Positions 6,897 to 15,984 of a stretch of 64,000 nucleotides of DNA are shown in pieces; position 1 is the stretch's first letter; each line of letters starts with the position of its first letter. Both the position numbers and the translations under genes were made by a program. Source of the stretch: an uncultured Bacteroidota bacterium (GTDB taxonomy: Bacteria > Bacteroidota > Bacteroidia > Flavobacteriales > Flavobacteriaceae); NCBI GenBank assembly GCA_902535165.1, contig CACASE010000004.1:1-64000 (forward strand), given 5' to 3'. The notes under the pieces are model-generated. The model had not been told where the DNA came from. It made no database searches and saw only the letters and a list, made by a program, of their open reading frames with translations.

Positions 6897-9587
6897 ATGT
6901 CTTATAATTTTCTTGAAATAGAAAAGAAGTGGCAAAATTACTGGCTTGAAAACAAAGTATTTAAGGCTAGTAATAATTCCCAAAAGCCCAAATATTATGT
7001 TTTGGACATGTTCCCTTATCCATCAGGAACAGGGCTTCATGTTGGACATCCCCTTGGCTATATTGCTTCGGACATTATTTCAAGATTTATGAGAAATAAA
7101 GGATTTAATGTTCTTCACCCCATGGGATTTGATTCCTTTGGTCTACCAGCCGAACAGTACGCAGTAAAGACTGGTCAACATCCTAAAACAACAACTGAAA
7201 AAAATATATTAAGATTTAAAGATCAATTAGACAATCTTGGATTATCTTTTGATTGGGACAGAGAAATTAAAACTAGTGATAGTAATTATTATAAATGGAC
7301 TCAATGGATATTTTTAAAGCTGTATAACAGTTATTATGATAAAAAGTTAAATAAAGCACAACCTATTGAAAAATTAGAAATACCATCAAACATTTCCCAA
7401 GAGAAAATGGATGAATTTATTGATTCTAAACGACTTGCATATGTTGATGTGGTAGATGTCAATTGGTGTGAAGAGTTGGGTACAGTTTTAGCAAATGAGG
7501 AAGTGATAGGAGGACTAAGTGAAAGAGGAGGTTTTCCTGTTATTAAAAAACCCATGAGACAGTGGGTAATGAGAATAACTGACTATGCTGATAGATTATT
7601 GCAAGATTTAGATGATCTAGAATGGCCAGAATCAATCAAACTTTCACAAAAAAATTGGATTGGAAAATCAGAAGGAGCTCAAATAAAATTTGAGGTTGAT
7701 AAAAAAAACTTTATAGAGGTTTTTACTACAAGACCAGATACGATTTACGGAGCAACATATTTAGTCCTAGCTCCAGAACATCCCTTGATTCCTATTATAA
7801 CTACAACAAAAAACAAAAAAGAAATTGATCAATACATTTATCAAACTTCAATGAAGAGTGATTTGGAAAGGCAAGAGAGTGAAAAGAGTAAAACAGGTGT
7901 TTTTACCGGTGCATATGCTTTAAATCCAATGTCAAAGAAAAAAATACCAATTTGGATTTCTGATTATGTGTTATACTCTTATGGAACAGGAGCTATAATG
8001 GCTGTTCCAGCTCACGATGAAAGAGATTATGAATTTGCTAAAAAATTTAATCTTGAAATAATGAGGGTAATTGAAGGTGGAGATGATGTTGACTGTCACA
8101 CTGGTAATGGTAAAATTATAAATTCAGAAAATTACAATGGCCTAGATAATCAGGAATTCAAAATTATTGCTGTTAACTTTTTAGAAAAGCAAAAAAAAGG
8201 AGAAAAGAAGGTAAATTACAAACTTAGAGATTGGATATTTACAAGACAGCGTTACTGGGGCGAGCCGATTCCTATTTTGTATGATGGTGAAAAAAAGAAA
8301 GATTTGGACTATGAGGATTTACCCTTGAAACTACCTGAGGTTGAGAGTTATCTACCAACAAAGGATGGTTCATCTCCACTTGCAAGAAATAAAAATTGGG
8401 TCAATGTTCAAAAAGATGGTAAAAAATATCTCAGAGAAACCAATACAATGCCACAATGGGCAGGATCTTGTTGGTATTTTTTAAGATTTTTAGATCCCTT
8501 AAACGATAATGAATTTGCTAATAAAGATATTATCAAATATTGGATGCCAGTAGATTTATACATCGGAGGAGCTGAACACGCTGTTTTACATTTACTTTAT
8601 GCAAGATTTTGGCATAAAGTTTTGTTTGATTTAAGTTTAGTTAACACTAGCGAACCATTCAAAAAGCTAGTCAATCAAGGGATGATACTTGGAAATAGTG
8701 CATTCATTCATAGAATTAAGAACACAAATGATTTTATTTCATTTGATTTGATTAATGAACATGAAACGCAAAAAATTCATGTTGATATAAGCATGGTTGA
8801 TGAAAAAAATAATTTAGACATAAAAAAACTTCAAAAATCAAATCCTGAATTTGAAGATGTAAATTTTATTTATGAAAAGTCTTTTACAGTCTCAAGAGAT
8901 ATTGAAAAAATGTCAAAATCGAGATATAATGTTGTAAGTCCAGATGAAATTTGTAAAAATTATGGTGCAGATACATTAAGGTTGTATGAAATGTTCTTGG
9001 GACCAATTGATCAATCTAAGCCATGGAACACATCTGGTATCACTGGAGTATTTTCATTTTTGAATAAATTTTGGAATTTGTTCCACACTGATGGTAAATT
9101 TCATGTTAATGATGAGAAACCTAACGATCAAGTTCTAAAAGCTTATCATAAAGTTGTTAAAAAAGTAAATTCTGACATTGAAAATTTTTCATTTAATACA
9201 TCTGTAAGTGCATTTATGATCTGTATCAATGAGTTGTCTTCATTAGGCTGTAAATCCAAAGATATTTTATCCAACTTGTGTATATTACTTTCTCCTTTTG
9301 CTCCACATATTTGTGAGGAATTGTGGTCATTATTAGGTAATAAAACTTCTATATCATATGAAAAATTTCCTGTACATGATGAAAAGTATTTGATAGAGTC
9401 AATGATTGAATACCCAGTTTCATTTAATGGAAAACTTCGATTCAAAATTAATTTATCAACTAGCCTAAAACCAAATGAGGTCGAGGATATTATAAAAAAT
9501 CATCAATCAATAGAGAAATATCTAAATGGTAATTCAATAAAAAAAATAATTTTTGTTCCAAAAAAAATTATTAATATAGTTTGTTAG
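6897..9587 (+). CDS. leuS: Leucine--tRNA ligase
   Basis: An 896-residue class I synthetase that charges tRNA-Leu. HVGH (residues 48-51, within YPSGTGLHVGHPLGY) and KMSKS (671-675) are the ATP-site signatures. The editing CP1 domain lies between, with TTRPDTIYGATYLVLAPEHP and GTGAIMAVPAHDERDYEFA. The C-terminal anticodon-binding region follows KMSKS. I chose ATG 6897 because the family N-terminus begins MSYNFLEIEKKWQNYW and a promoter lies inside the longer frame. The stop overlaps convergent lpxB by four bases. No T-box leader is visible. Confidence 0.98.
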   Translation: MSYNFLEIEKKWQNYWLENKVFKASNNSQKPKYYVLDMFPYPSGTGLHVGHPLGYIASDIISRFMRNKGFNVLHPMGFDSFGLPAEQYAVKTGQHPKTTTEKNILRFKDQLDNLGLSFDWDREIKTSDSNYYKWTQWIFLKLYNSYYDKKLNKAQPIEKLEIPSNISQEKMDEFIDSKRLAYVDVVDVNWCEELGTVLANEEVIGGLSERGGFPVIKKPMRQWVMRITDYADRLLQDLDDLEWPESIKLSQKNWIGKSEGAQIKFEVDKKNFIEVFTTRPDTIYGATYLVLAPEHPLIPIITTTKNKKEIDQYIYQTSMKSDLERQESEKSKTGVFTGAYALNPMSKKKIPIWISDYVLYSYGTGAIMAVPAHDERDYEFAKKFNLEIMRVIEGGDDVDCHTGNGKIINSENYNGLDNQEFKIIAVNFLEKQKKGEKKVNYKLRDWIFTRQRYWGEPIPILYDGEKKKDLDYEDLPLKLPEVESYLPTKDGSSPLARNKNWVNVQKDGKKYLRETNTMPQWAGSCWYFLRFLDPLNDNEFANKDIIKYWMPVDLYIGGAEHAVLHLLYARFWHKVLFDLSLVNTSEPFKKLVNQGMILGNSAFIHRIKNTNDFISFDLINEHETQKIHVDISMVDEKNNLDIKKLQKSNPEFEDVNFIYEKSFTVSRDIEKMSKSRYNVVSPDEICKNYGADTLRLYEMFLGPIDQSKPWNTSGITGVFSFLNKFWNLFHTDGKFHVNDEKPNDQVLKAYHKVVKKVNSDIENFSFNTSVSAFMICINELSSLGCKSKDILSNLCILLSPFAPHICEELWSLLGNKTSISYEKFPVHDEKYLIESMIEYPVSFNGKLRFKINLSTSLKPNEVEDIIKNHQSIEKYLNGNSIKKIIFVPKKIINIVC

Positions 9588-10675
9588 TTGTTAATTATAT
9601 GATTAACTATTTTAGTTTCAACGTTATCCCCTTTTAATAAATTTCTTAAATCTTTGTAGTCTTTTTGTATTTGATTTCTTTTACCTTTTAGAATTAAGTT
9701 GAGTTCAGTTTTAATCATTTCTTTATTGAAATCAGATTGAATAAGTTCTTTAACAACCTCTTTATTTAAAATTAAATTAACTAGTGAGATAAAGTTAATT
9801 TTAACAAATAATTTAGCTAAAAACATATTTAAACTATTAGTAACATAGCAGACAATTTGTGGCGTCCCAATGAGAGCAGTTTCTAGTGTTGCTGTACCGC
9901 TTGTTACTATTGCTGCATTTGAATTTTTTAATAAACTATATGTTTGATTGTACAATACTTTAACTGAAGCGCCACTTTTAGAAATAGCTTTATCATAAAT
10001 ATTTTTATTAATATGGTCTAGACCAGCAATAATGAATTGATATTTTTTAAAATCTTTTACAATTGATAAAACTTTATTCAAGGTAGAATGTATTTCTTGT
10101 TTTCTACTCCCTGGTAAAATAGCAATAATAGGTTTATCATCGTTTATTACTATTTTGTTTTTCAATGATTCATCTATAATATCAACTAGTGGGTGTCCAA
10201 AATATTGTACTTCATAATTATGTTTTTCTTTAAAAAATCTTTTTTCAAATGGCATTATAACATACATATGATCAATATATTTTTTTATTATCGATACTCT
10301 GTTCTCTTTCCATGCCCAGACTTGTGGACTTATGTAATAAAAAGTTTTGAATTTTTTCTTTTTTGCCCATTTTGCAATCCTTAAATTAAATCCAGGATAA
10401 TCAATAAAAATTATTTTATCAGGATTAAATTTTATAATATCATTTTTACATAAAGAAAAATTTTTTAAGATTTTAAAAATATTTGTTAGCACCTCAAAGA
10501 AGCCCATAAATGCCAAGTCTTTGTAATGTCTTACAAGTGTTCCACCTGACTCTTTCATTAAATCTCCACCCCAGAATCTAATGTTAGCTCCACTTTCAGA
10601 TTTTTTGATTTCATTAATTAATCTTGATCCATATATATCGCCTGATGGTTCTCCAGCAATTATGTAGTATTTCAT
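9584..10675 (-). CDS. lpxB: Lipid-A-disaccharide synthase
   Basis: A 363-residue GT-B glycosyltransferase (GT19) that joins UDP-2,3-diacylglucosamine and lipid X into the lipid A disaccharide. The N-terminus MKYYIIAGEPSGD is the family signature, with YISPQVWAWKENR, LPGSRKQEI and ATVTSG-like AAIVTSGTATLETAL further on. I use the ATG at 10675, one base after the surE stop; a frame ten residues longer overlaps surE and lacks family support. It follows surE in a two-gene operon. Its presence shows that the cell makes lipid A. Confidence 0.97.
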   Translation of the reverse strand: MKYYIIAGEPSGDIYGSRLINEIKKSESGANIRFWGGDLMKESGGTLVRHYKDLAFMGFFEVLTNIFKILKNFSLCKNDIIKFNPDKIIFIDYPGFNLRIAKWAKKKKFKTFYYISPQVWAWKENRVSIIKKYIDHMYVIMPFEKRFFKEKHNYEVQYFGHPLVDIIDESLKNKIVINDDKPIIAILPGSRKQEIHSTLNKVLSIVKDFKKYQFIIAGLDHINKNIYDKAISKSGASVKVLYNQTYSLLKNSNAAIVTSGTATLETALIGTPQIVCYVTNSLNMFLAKLFVKINFISLVNLILNKEVVKELIQSDFNKEMIKTELNLILKGKRNQIQKDYKDLRNLLKGDNVETKIVNHIINN

Positions 10676-10676
10676 T

Positions 10677-11447
10677 TTAGAGATGCCAAGATTTAATTTT
10701 GTCAATAACCTCGTAATTGGTTAAGTCGTGCTTTACAGGAACAACAGAAACATATCCATTTTTTAGAGCCCATTCATCTGATTGTTTAGACTCATCATTA
10801 TTTATGAATTCACCTGTGAGCCAATAATATTCTCTACCCTGAGGGTTAGTTCTTTTATCAAATTTTTCAATCCAATAAGTATTAGCTTGATTACAAATTT
10901 TAATACCCTTAATTTCGTTTTCATTAATCTTGGGAAAATTAACATTTAGAGCTGTCCGTTTTGGGATACCCTCCTTCAATGCTTTTAGTGTTATTTTTTT
11001 TATAATTTTCTTAAAAGGATTGAAATTTGCTTTCCAACTATAGTCCAATAATGAAAAACCAATAGCAGGAACACCTTCAACGCTAGCTTCAATAGCAGCA
11101 CTCATAGTCCCTGAATAAATTACGTTAATCGAAGCATTAGAACCATGATTAATTCCAGAAACACATAAATCTGGTTTTTTATTTAGAATCTCATTAATTC
11201 CTAATTTTACACAATCAGCAGGAGTTCCAGAACAGGAGTATTCCTCTTGTGGCCCATTGTCAATTTTTATTTTGTGACATTGCAAAGTTGAGTTTATTGT
11301 TATGGCGTGTCCCATAGCTGATTGAGGACTGTCAGGTGCTACAACAACTACATCTCCTATTTCATTCATCACAGAAATTAGAGTTCTAATTCCTGGTGCA
11401 GATATTCCATCGTCATTAGTAACTAATATTAAGGGTTTTTTTGCCAT
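10677..11447 (-). CDS. surE: 5'/3'-nucleotidase SurE
   Basis: A 256-residue SurE phosphatase acting on nucleoside monophosphates and short polyphosphates. The metal-binding N-terminus LVTNDDGISAPGI, APDSPQSAMGHAIT, CSGTPADCVKLG and SGINHGSN blocks are all present. Length is usual. It is the upstream member of surE-lpxB, a pairing common in this phylum, and is divergent from prc. Confidence 0.97.
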   Translation of the reverse strand: MAKKPLILVTNDDGISAPGIRTLISVMNEIGDVVVVAPDSPQSAMGHAITINSTLQCHKIKIDNGPQEEYSCSGTPADCVKLGINEILNKKPDLCVSGINHGSNASINVIYSGTMSAAIEASVEGVPAIGFSLLDYSWKANFNPFKKIIKKITLKALKEGIPKRTALNVNFPKINENEIKGIKICNQANTYWIEKFDKRTNPQGREYYWLTGEFINNDESKQSDEWALKNGYVSVVPVKHDLTNYEVIDKIKSWHL

Positions 11448-11466
11448 TCTTGGTATAATTATTGGA

Positions 11467-11499
11467 CAAAAGTAACCAATTCAACATATTTTTTTACAA
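11467..11499 (-). promoter_or_regulatory. Candidate surE-lpxB promoter
   Basis: On the minus strand TACTTTTG (11474 down to 11467) fits the TAnnTTTG -7 box, and a TTG lies 22 bases further upstream (11499-11497), near the long end of the accepted spacing. The box ends 19 bases before the surE ATG. Confidence 0.4.
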
Positions 11500-11542
11500 A
11501 AGATGATTTCTAAATTCAAAATAATTATTTTTATAAGTTAAG

Positions 11543-13648
11543 ATGAAAATTAATTTTTTACATATTACCTTTTTTGTAGCAATAATTATTTTTGGTTTTT
11601 CTTTTTCTAACAAGAAGTTTTCGGATCCTAATAAAGAAAAGTTACTAATTGAAGTTGTGAAATATGTTGTTGAAAAAGGCCATTATAATTCAATTGAGAT
11701 TGATGATGGTATCTCTGAAAAAATCTTTAATTCTTACATCGAGCAGTTAGATAATCAAAAAAGATTTTTTCTACAATCTGATATAAGACAGTTTGAAAAG
11801 TACAAATTCAAACTTGATGATCAATTAAAAGATCATGATTTAACTTTCTTCGACTTAGTTTTTCAGATATCAAGAGAAAGGATTGACGAAGTGAAAGATT
11901 ATTATTACGATATCATGGAAAAAGGGTTTGATTTTTCATCAGATGAAAATATTGACTTAGATTTTGAAAATAAGTCATTTGCAAGAAGTAAAAATGAGAT
12001 TAAAAATAGGTGGAGAAAACAGTTAAAGTATTCTACGCTTGATATTCTTACTTTAAAGTTAGGCGATTCAATTAAAATAATTGATAATAAAACACTCAAT
12101 GAGTCAATGTCTTTAATTAAAAAAAATACTGAAGATTTCTTTGATTATGTAAGTGAAATGGATAGAGATGATTGGTTTGCAAATTATATTAATGCTTTTT
12201 TAAATCAACTAGATCCACACACAGTTTATTTCAATCCTGATGACAAAGATAGGTTTGATACTAATATATCTGGAAAATTTAATGGTATTGGAGCTAGATT
12301 ACAAAAAACCGAAGGTGCTGTCAAAATAGTTGATATTATAGTTGGAGGGCCTATTTGGAAAGATAAGTTGTTAGATATAGGTGACATTATTTTAAAGGTT
12401 GCTCAAGAAAATGAAGATCCAGTTGATATTATTGGTATGAATTTAGATGACGCGATTAAATTAATTAAAGGTCCGGCAGATTCTGTTGTAAAGCTAACCG
12501 TAAAGAAAATAGACGGCGAAATCAAGGATGTCTCAATAAAAAGAGGTCTTGTTGAGCTTGAAGAACTATATGCAAAATCAACATTGATAAGTAAGAATAA
12601 TAAAAATTATGGATATATAAGCCTACCAAAATTTTATGTTGATTTTTCAGATAAAAACAGTAGGAATTCAGCAAATGATGTTAAAAATGAAATAATAAAA
12701 TTAAAAAATAACGGAATCAAAGGTTTAATTCTAGATTTGAGAAATAACGGCGGTGGAGCTCTCCAAACTGTTGTTGACATGACAGGGCTTTTCATTGAAA
12801 GAGGGCCAATAGTTCAGGTAAAGTCTACTGGTAATAGAAAACAAATTTTGTATGATAAAGACCCAAAAATAGTATGGGACGGACCTTTAGTAATATTGAT
12901 GAATAAAATGTCAGCATCTGCATCTGAAATCCTTGCTGGCGCACTTCAAGACTATAATAGGGCAGTTATTATTGGTAATGAAAAATCATTTGGTAAAGGA
13001 ACAGTTCAAAACGTAATTGATTTAAACAGATTTATTTCTAATACCTCCTATGATTTAGGGGCTATTAAAATAACAACAGATAAATTTTATAGGATAAATG
13101 GAGAGTCAGTTCAGCTCGAGGGAGTAAAAAGTGATATAGTAATTCCAGATTCATATAAATATGTATTTAATGGAGAAAAAGATGAAAAAAACCCACTTGA
13201 TTGGGATAAAATTACACCTGCCAACTTCCAAAAATGGAACCAAAAAGATATAGTTACAAAAATCTCCACAAATAGTCAGTCTAGAATTGATAATGATAAT
13301 TATTATAGCTTAATTAATGATAGGGCAAAATGGATCAAATCTCAACAATCCAATAAGAGTATTTCTTTAAATTTTGATATTTATAATAATTATTTGAGTG
13401 ACCAAAGAGAGAAAAATAAAAAATTTGAAAGTCTTTCAAAATATGAAAACAATCTAATATTTAAATTATTAAAAACTGAAAAGCAATATGTAATGTCTAA
13501 CAAGGAGCTTTTAAGTAGTAGAAATAGATGGCATAGAAATTTAACTAAAGACTTATATGTAGAGGAGGGGGTAAAGGCCCTTGAAATGTTATCTGCTTTA
13601 AGTGAAAATAATCTTATTTTAGCAGATAATGACAAAAAACTAAATTGA
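11543..13648 (+). CDS. prc: Carboxy-terminal processing protease (Prc/Tsp, S41)
   Basis: A 701-residue periplasmic serine protease. A signal peptide or anchor is at residues 4-21; an N-terminal helical region with DPHTVYF near residue 225 leads into a PDZ domain (about 240-330, with GDIILKVAQ) and the S41 core. The catalytic Ser/Lys pair is Ser459 in SASASEILAGAL and Lys485 in SFGKGTVQ. The C-terminal DUF3340-like extension makes it the long Tsp type. It degrades or trims exported proteins from their C-termini. The ABC permease gene overlaps its stop codon. Confidence 0.95.
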   Translation: MKINFLHITFFVAIIIFGFSFSNKKFSDPNKEKLLIEVVKYVVEKGHYNSIEIDDGISEKIFNSYIEQLDNQKRFFLQSDIRQFEKYKFKLDDQLKDHDLTFFDLVFQISRERIDEVKDYYYDIMEKGFDFSSDENIDLDFENKSFARSKNEIKNRWRKQLKYSTLDILTLKLGDSIKIIDNKTLNESMSLIKKNTEDFFDYVSEMDRDDWFANYINAFLNQLDPHTVYFNPDDKDRFDTNISGKFNGIGARLQKTEGAVKIVDIIVGGPIWKDKLLDIGDIILKVAQENEDPVDIIGMNLDDAIKLIKGPADSVVKLTVKKIDGEIKDVSIKRGLVELEELYAKSTLISKNNKNYGYISLPKFYVDFSDKNSRNSANDVKNEIIKLKNNGIKGLILDLRNNGGGALQTVVDMTGLFIERGPIVQVKSTGNRKQILYDKDPKIVWDGPLVILMNKMSASASEILAGALQDYNRAVIIGNEKSFGKGTVQNVIDLNRFISNTSYDLGAIKITTDKFYRINGESVQLEGVKSDIVIPDSYKYVFNGEKDEKNPLDWDKITPANFQKWNQKDIVTKISTNSQSRIDNDNYYSLINDRAKWIKSQQSNKSISLNFDIYNNYLSDQREKNKKFESLSKYENNLIFKLLKTEKQYVMSNKELLSSRNRWHRNLTKDLYVEEGVKALEMLSALSENNLILADNDKKLN

Positions 13649-14736
13649 TCTCTTCAAAGTTATTTTCTAAATTTTCTTTAAGTAATACACCTTACTATTT
13701 TTCAATTTTTTTTATAGGAACTTGCTTTATTTTCTCAATTTTTTCTTATTTGATTATCCCAGATAAAACAAGAAATGCTAATACTATGAACTTAAATATC
13801 CAGTCTGTTAAGCCTGGATTTAAAGTTCAAACACTCTCTTTACCCTCTAAAAAAAATAAAAAATTATATGAATATGTATTTGGAACAGATTATTTAATTG
13901 AGCAGTATGCTATAAATAATTATCATTTTTCATCTGATTCAATATATTTTACCTTATACAGTAAATACGAGGAATATTATGATGAACTATCTATTAGTCT
14001 AGATAGATATAAAAATAATGTACCAAATAATGTACATGATATTAAGTCCTATATAGTTGATAATTTTATCTCTGAAAAAATATTTTATTTCGGTACTGAT
14101 CTTTATGGTCGTGATTTATTTAGTCGTGTAATATTAGGTACACGTGTTTCATTTTCAATAGGATTAATGGCCGTTTTAATTTCTACTGTTTTAGGTTTAT
14201 TATTTGGTTCTTTGGGTGGTTATTTTGGTGGAACCATTGATAAAATAGTAGTCTATATCATAAATGTTTTTTGGTCTATTCCAACACTATTATTAGTAAT
14301 TGCTATTTCATTGTCTTTAGGAAAAGGTTTTTGGCAAGTTTATATAGCTATTGGCTTTTCAGTATGGGTAGATGTTGCAAGATTAGTAAGAGGTAAAGTT
14401 ATTTCAGAAAAAGCAAAAGACTATATTGTAGCCTCAAAAATTTTAGGTTTTAATAATTTTAGAATCATCATTTTCCACATTGTTCCAAATATTTTAGGCC
14501 CTTTATTAATTATTGCTGCTGCTAACTTTGCTTCCAGTATATTATTGGAAAGTGGTCTCAGTTTCCTTGGTATTGGGACACAACCCCCAGTCCCAAGTTG
14601 GGGATATATGATTAAAGAAAATTATCAATACATTATTTTAGGAAACGCCTATTTGGCTTTTATTCCAGCTTTTTTTCTTGTTTTATTAGTTTCTAGTTTT
14701 ATGTTTTTGTCTAACTATTACTCCGAAAAAAAATAA
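13645..14736 (+). CDS. DppC/OppC-type ABC transporter permease
   Basis: A 363-residue inner-membrane permease of the peptide-transporter family. One N-terminal transmembrane helix is followed by about 110 soluble residues, then the DppC core with GTDLYGRDLFSRVILGTRVS and the ATPase-contacting EAA-type loop (DYIVASKILGFNNFRIIIFHI). LESGLSFLGIGTQPPVPSWG is the family C-terminal signature. The long soluble insertion occurs in Bacteroidota relatives as I know them. The start is a TTG overlapping the prc stop. No ATPase, second permease or binding protein is nearby, so partners are encoded elsewhere. Confidence 0.9.
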   Translation: MISSKLFSKFSLSNTPYYFSIFFIGTCFIFSIFSYLIIPDKTRNANTMNLNIQSVKPGFKVQTLSLPSKKNKKLYEYVFGTDYLIEQYAINNYHFSSDSIYFTLYSKYEEYYDELSISLDRYKNNVPNNVHDIKSYIVDNFISEKIFYFGTDLYGRDLFSRVILGTRVSFSIGLMAVLISTVLGLLFGSLGGYFGGTIDKIVVYIINVFWSIPTLLLVIAISLSLGKGFWQVYIAIGFSVWVDVARLVRGKVISEKAKDYIVASKILGFNNFRIIIFHIVPNILGPLLIIAAANFASSILLESGLSFLGIGTQPPVPSWGYMIKENYQYIILGNAYLAFIPAFFLVLLVSSFMFLSNYYSEKK

Positions 14737-14739
14737 AGA

Positions 14740-15984
14740 TTACCATTTCTCCTTCTTGTTAGCATCAATTTTAATGTATCCAGTAAACAGAATTGTAAAT
14801 GCTAACATGCTTGAACCTCCATAACTAATAAATGGAAGAGGTATTCCAACACTTGGAAAAATACCTAATACCATGGAAATATTTATTGCAAAATGAAAGA
14901 ATATTATACTTATTACACAATAAGAATATATTTTATAGAATAGATTTCTTTGCGTTGATGTTCTTTCAATTATTCTTAATAGTAAAAATGTAAAAATTAT
15001 AATAGTTAATAGTGATCCAACAAAACCCCATTCCTCACCAATAGTTGTAAATATGTAATCACTGTGTTGTTCAGGGATAAAATCACCCTTAGTTTGAGAA
15101 CCTTTTAGAAATCCTTCACCCAAAATCCCCCCAGCTTTAAAAGCGAGCTGCGATTGATTGGTGTTGTAACCTATACCCTTAAGGTCTTCATCTAATCCTA
15201 AAACTACATTAAATCTATCTCTATGTCTTTGTTCAAAAATATTATTAAAAATAAAATCTACTGAAAAAATGAAAGCTGCAGCTATTAAACCCATATATAT
15301 TAATCTCCTTTTTGGGAGACTCTTATATAACCTAATGATTAACATTAGAACAAAAATTATAGAACCTATTAATAAAATATTATTTCTGCCAAATAATATC
15401 GTTATTATAAAAATTGAAATTGATGCTACAAAAATATTAAGATAAAAAGAGGGTAATCCAACAACATGTAAAACAAGATAAAAGCTTAAAAAAATTAATG
15501 CTGTGCCAGGATCTGGTTGCATTATAATTAAAATAAGGGGAATAGAGATAATTAAAAAACTATAAAACTGTATACTTTTTCTTTTTATATCAGAGTGTAT
15601 ATTACTTAAGTATTTAGCAAGTGCTAATGCGGTTACAGGCTTCATAAATTCAGAAGGCTGAAAACTAAATCCCCCCAGAGAAAACCAAGATTTAGACCCA
15701 TTAACCTCATTTCCAAATATTAAAACAGCTATTAATATTATTATCATTAAAAGATATATTATACTAGCATACTTAAAGTAAAACTTAATATCAGGTGTAA
15801 GTGATATGAAGAAAGTAAGAATACAAATGAAAAAGAAAAAAAGTTGTTTACCAAAAAAGTTGCTAGTAGAGAAAAAGTCCATATTTTCAAAATATGTCAC
15901 TGAATATATATTTACCAATCCAATTAACATCAATGTTAACACTAGTAAACACGAAACAAGATCAAAGTTTCTAATACTACTCAT
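14740..15984 (-). CDS. rodA: Rod shape-determining glycosyltransferase RodA
   Basis: A 414-residue SEDS-family membrane protein with about ten transmembrane helices, the peptidoglycan polymerase of the elongation machinery. Signatures include FQPSEFMKPVTALALAKYL, PDPGTALIF and the C-terminal GIPLPFISYGGSSML. It pairs with PBP2 (mrdA), whose gene it overlaps by eight bases, and ends the mreB-mreC-mreD-mrdA-rodA series. Its stop is three bases from the convergent ABC permease stop, with no terminator. Confidence 0.96.
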   Translation of the reverse strand: MSSIRNFDLVSCLLVLTLMLIGLVNIYSVTYFENMDFFSTSNFFGKQLFFFFICILTFFISLTPDIKFYFKYASIIYLLMIIILIAVLIFGNEVNGSKSWFSLGGFSFQPSEFMKPVTALALAKYLSNIHSDIKRKSIQFYSFLIISIPLILIIMQPDPGTALIFLSFYLVLHVVGLPSFYLNIFVASISIFIITILFGRNNILLIGSIIFVLMLIIRLYKSLPKRRLIYMGLIAAAFIFSVDFIFNNIFEQRHRDRFNVVLGLDEDLKGIGYNTNQSQLAFKAGGILGEGFLKGSQTKGDFIPEQHSDYIFTTIGEEWGFVGSLLTIIIFTFLLLRIIERTSTQRNLFYKIYSYCVISIIFFHFAINISMVLGIFPSVGIPLPFISYGGSSMLAFTILFTGYIKIDANKKEKW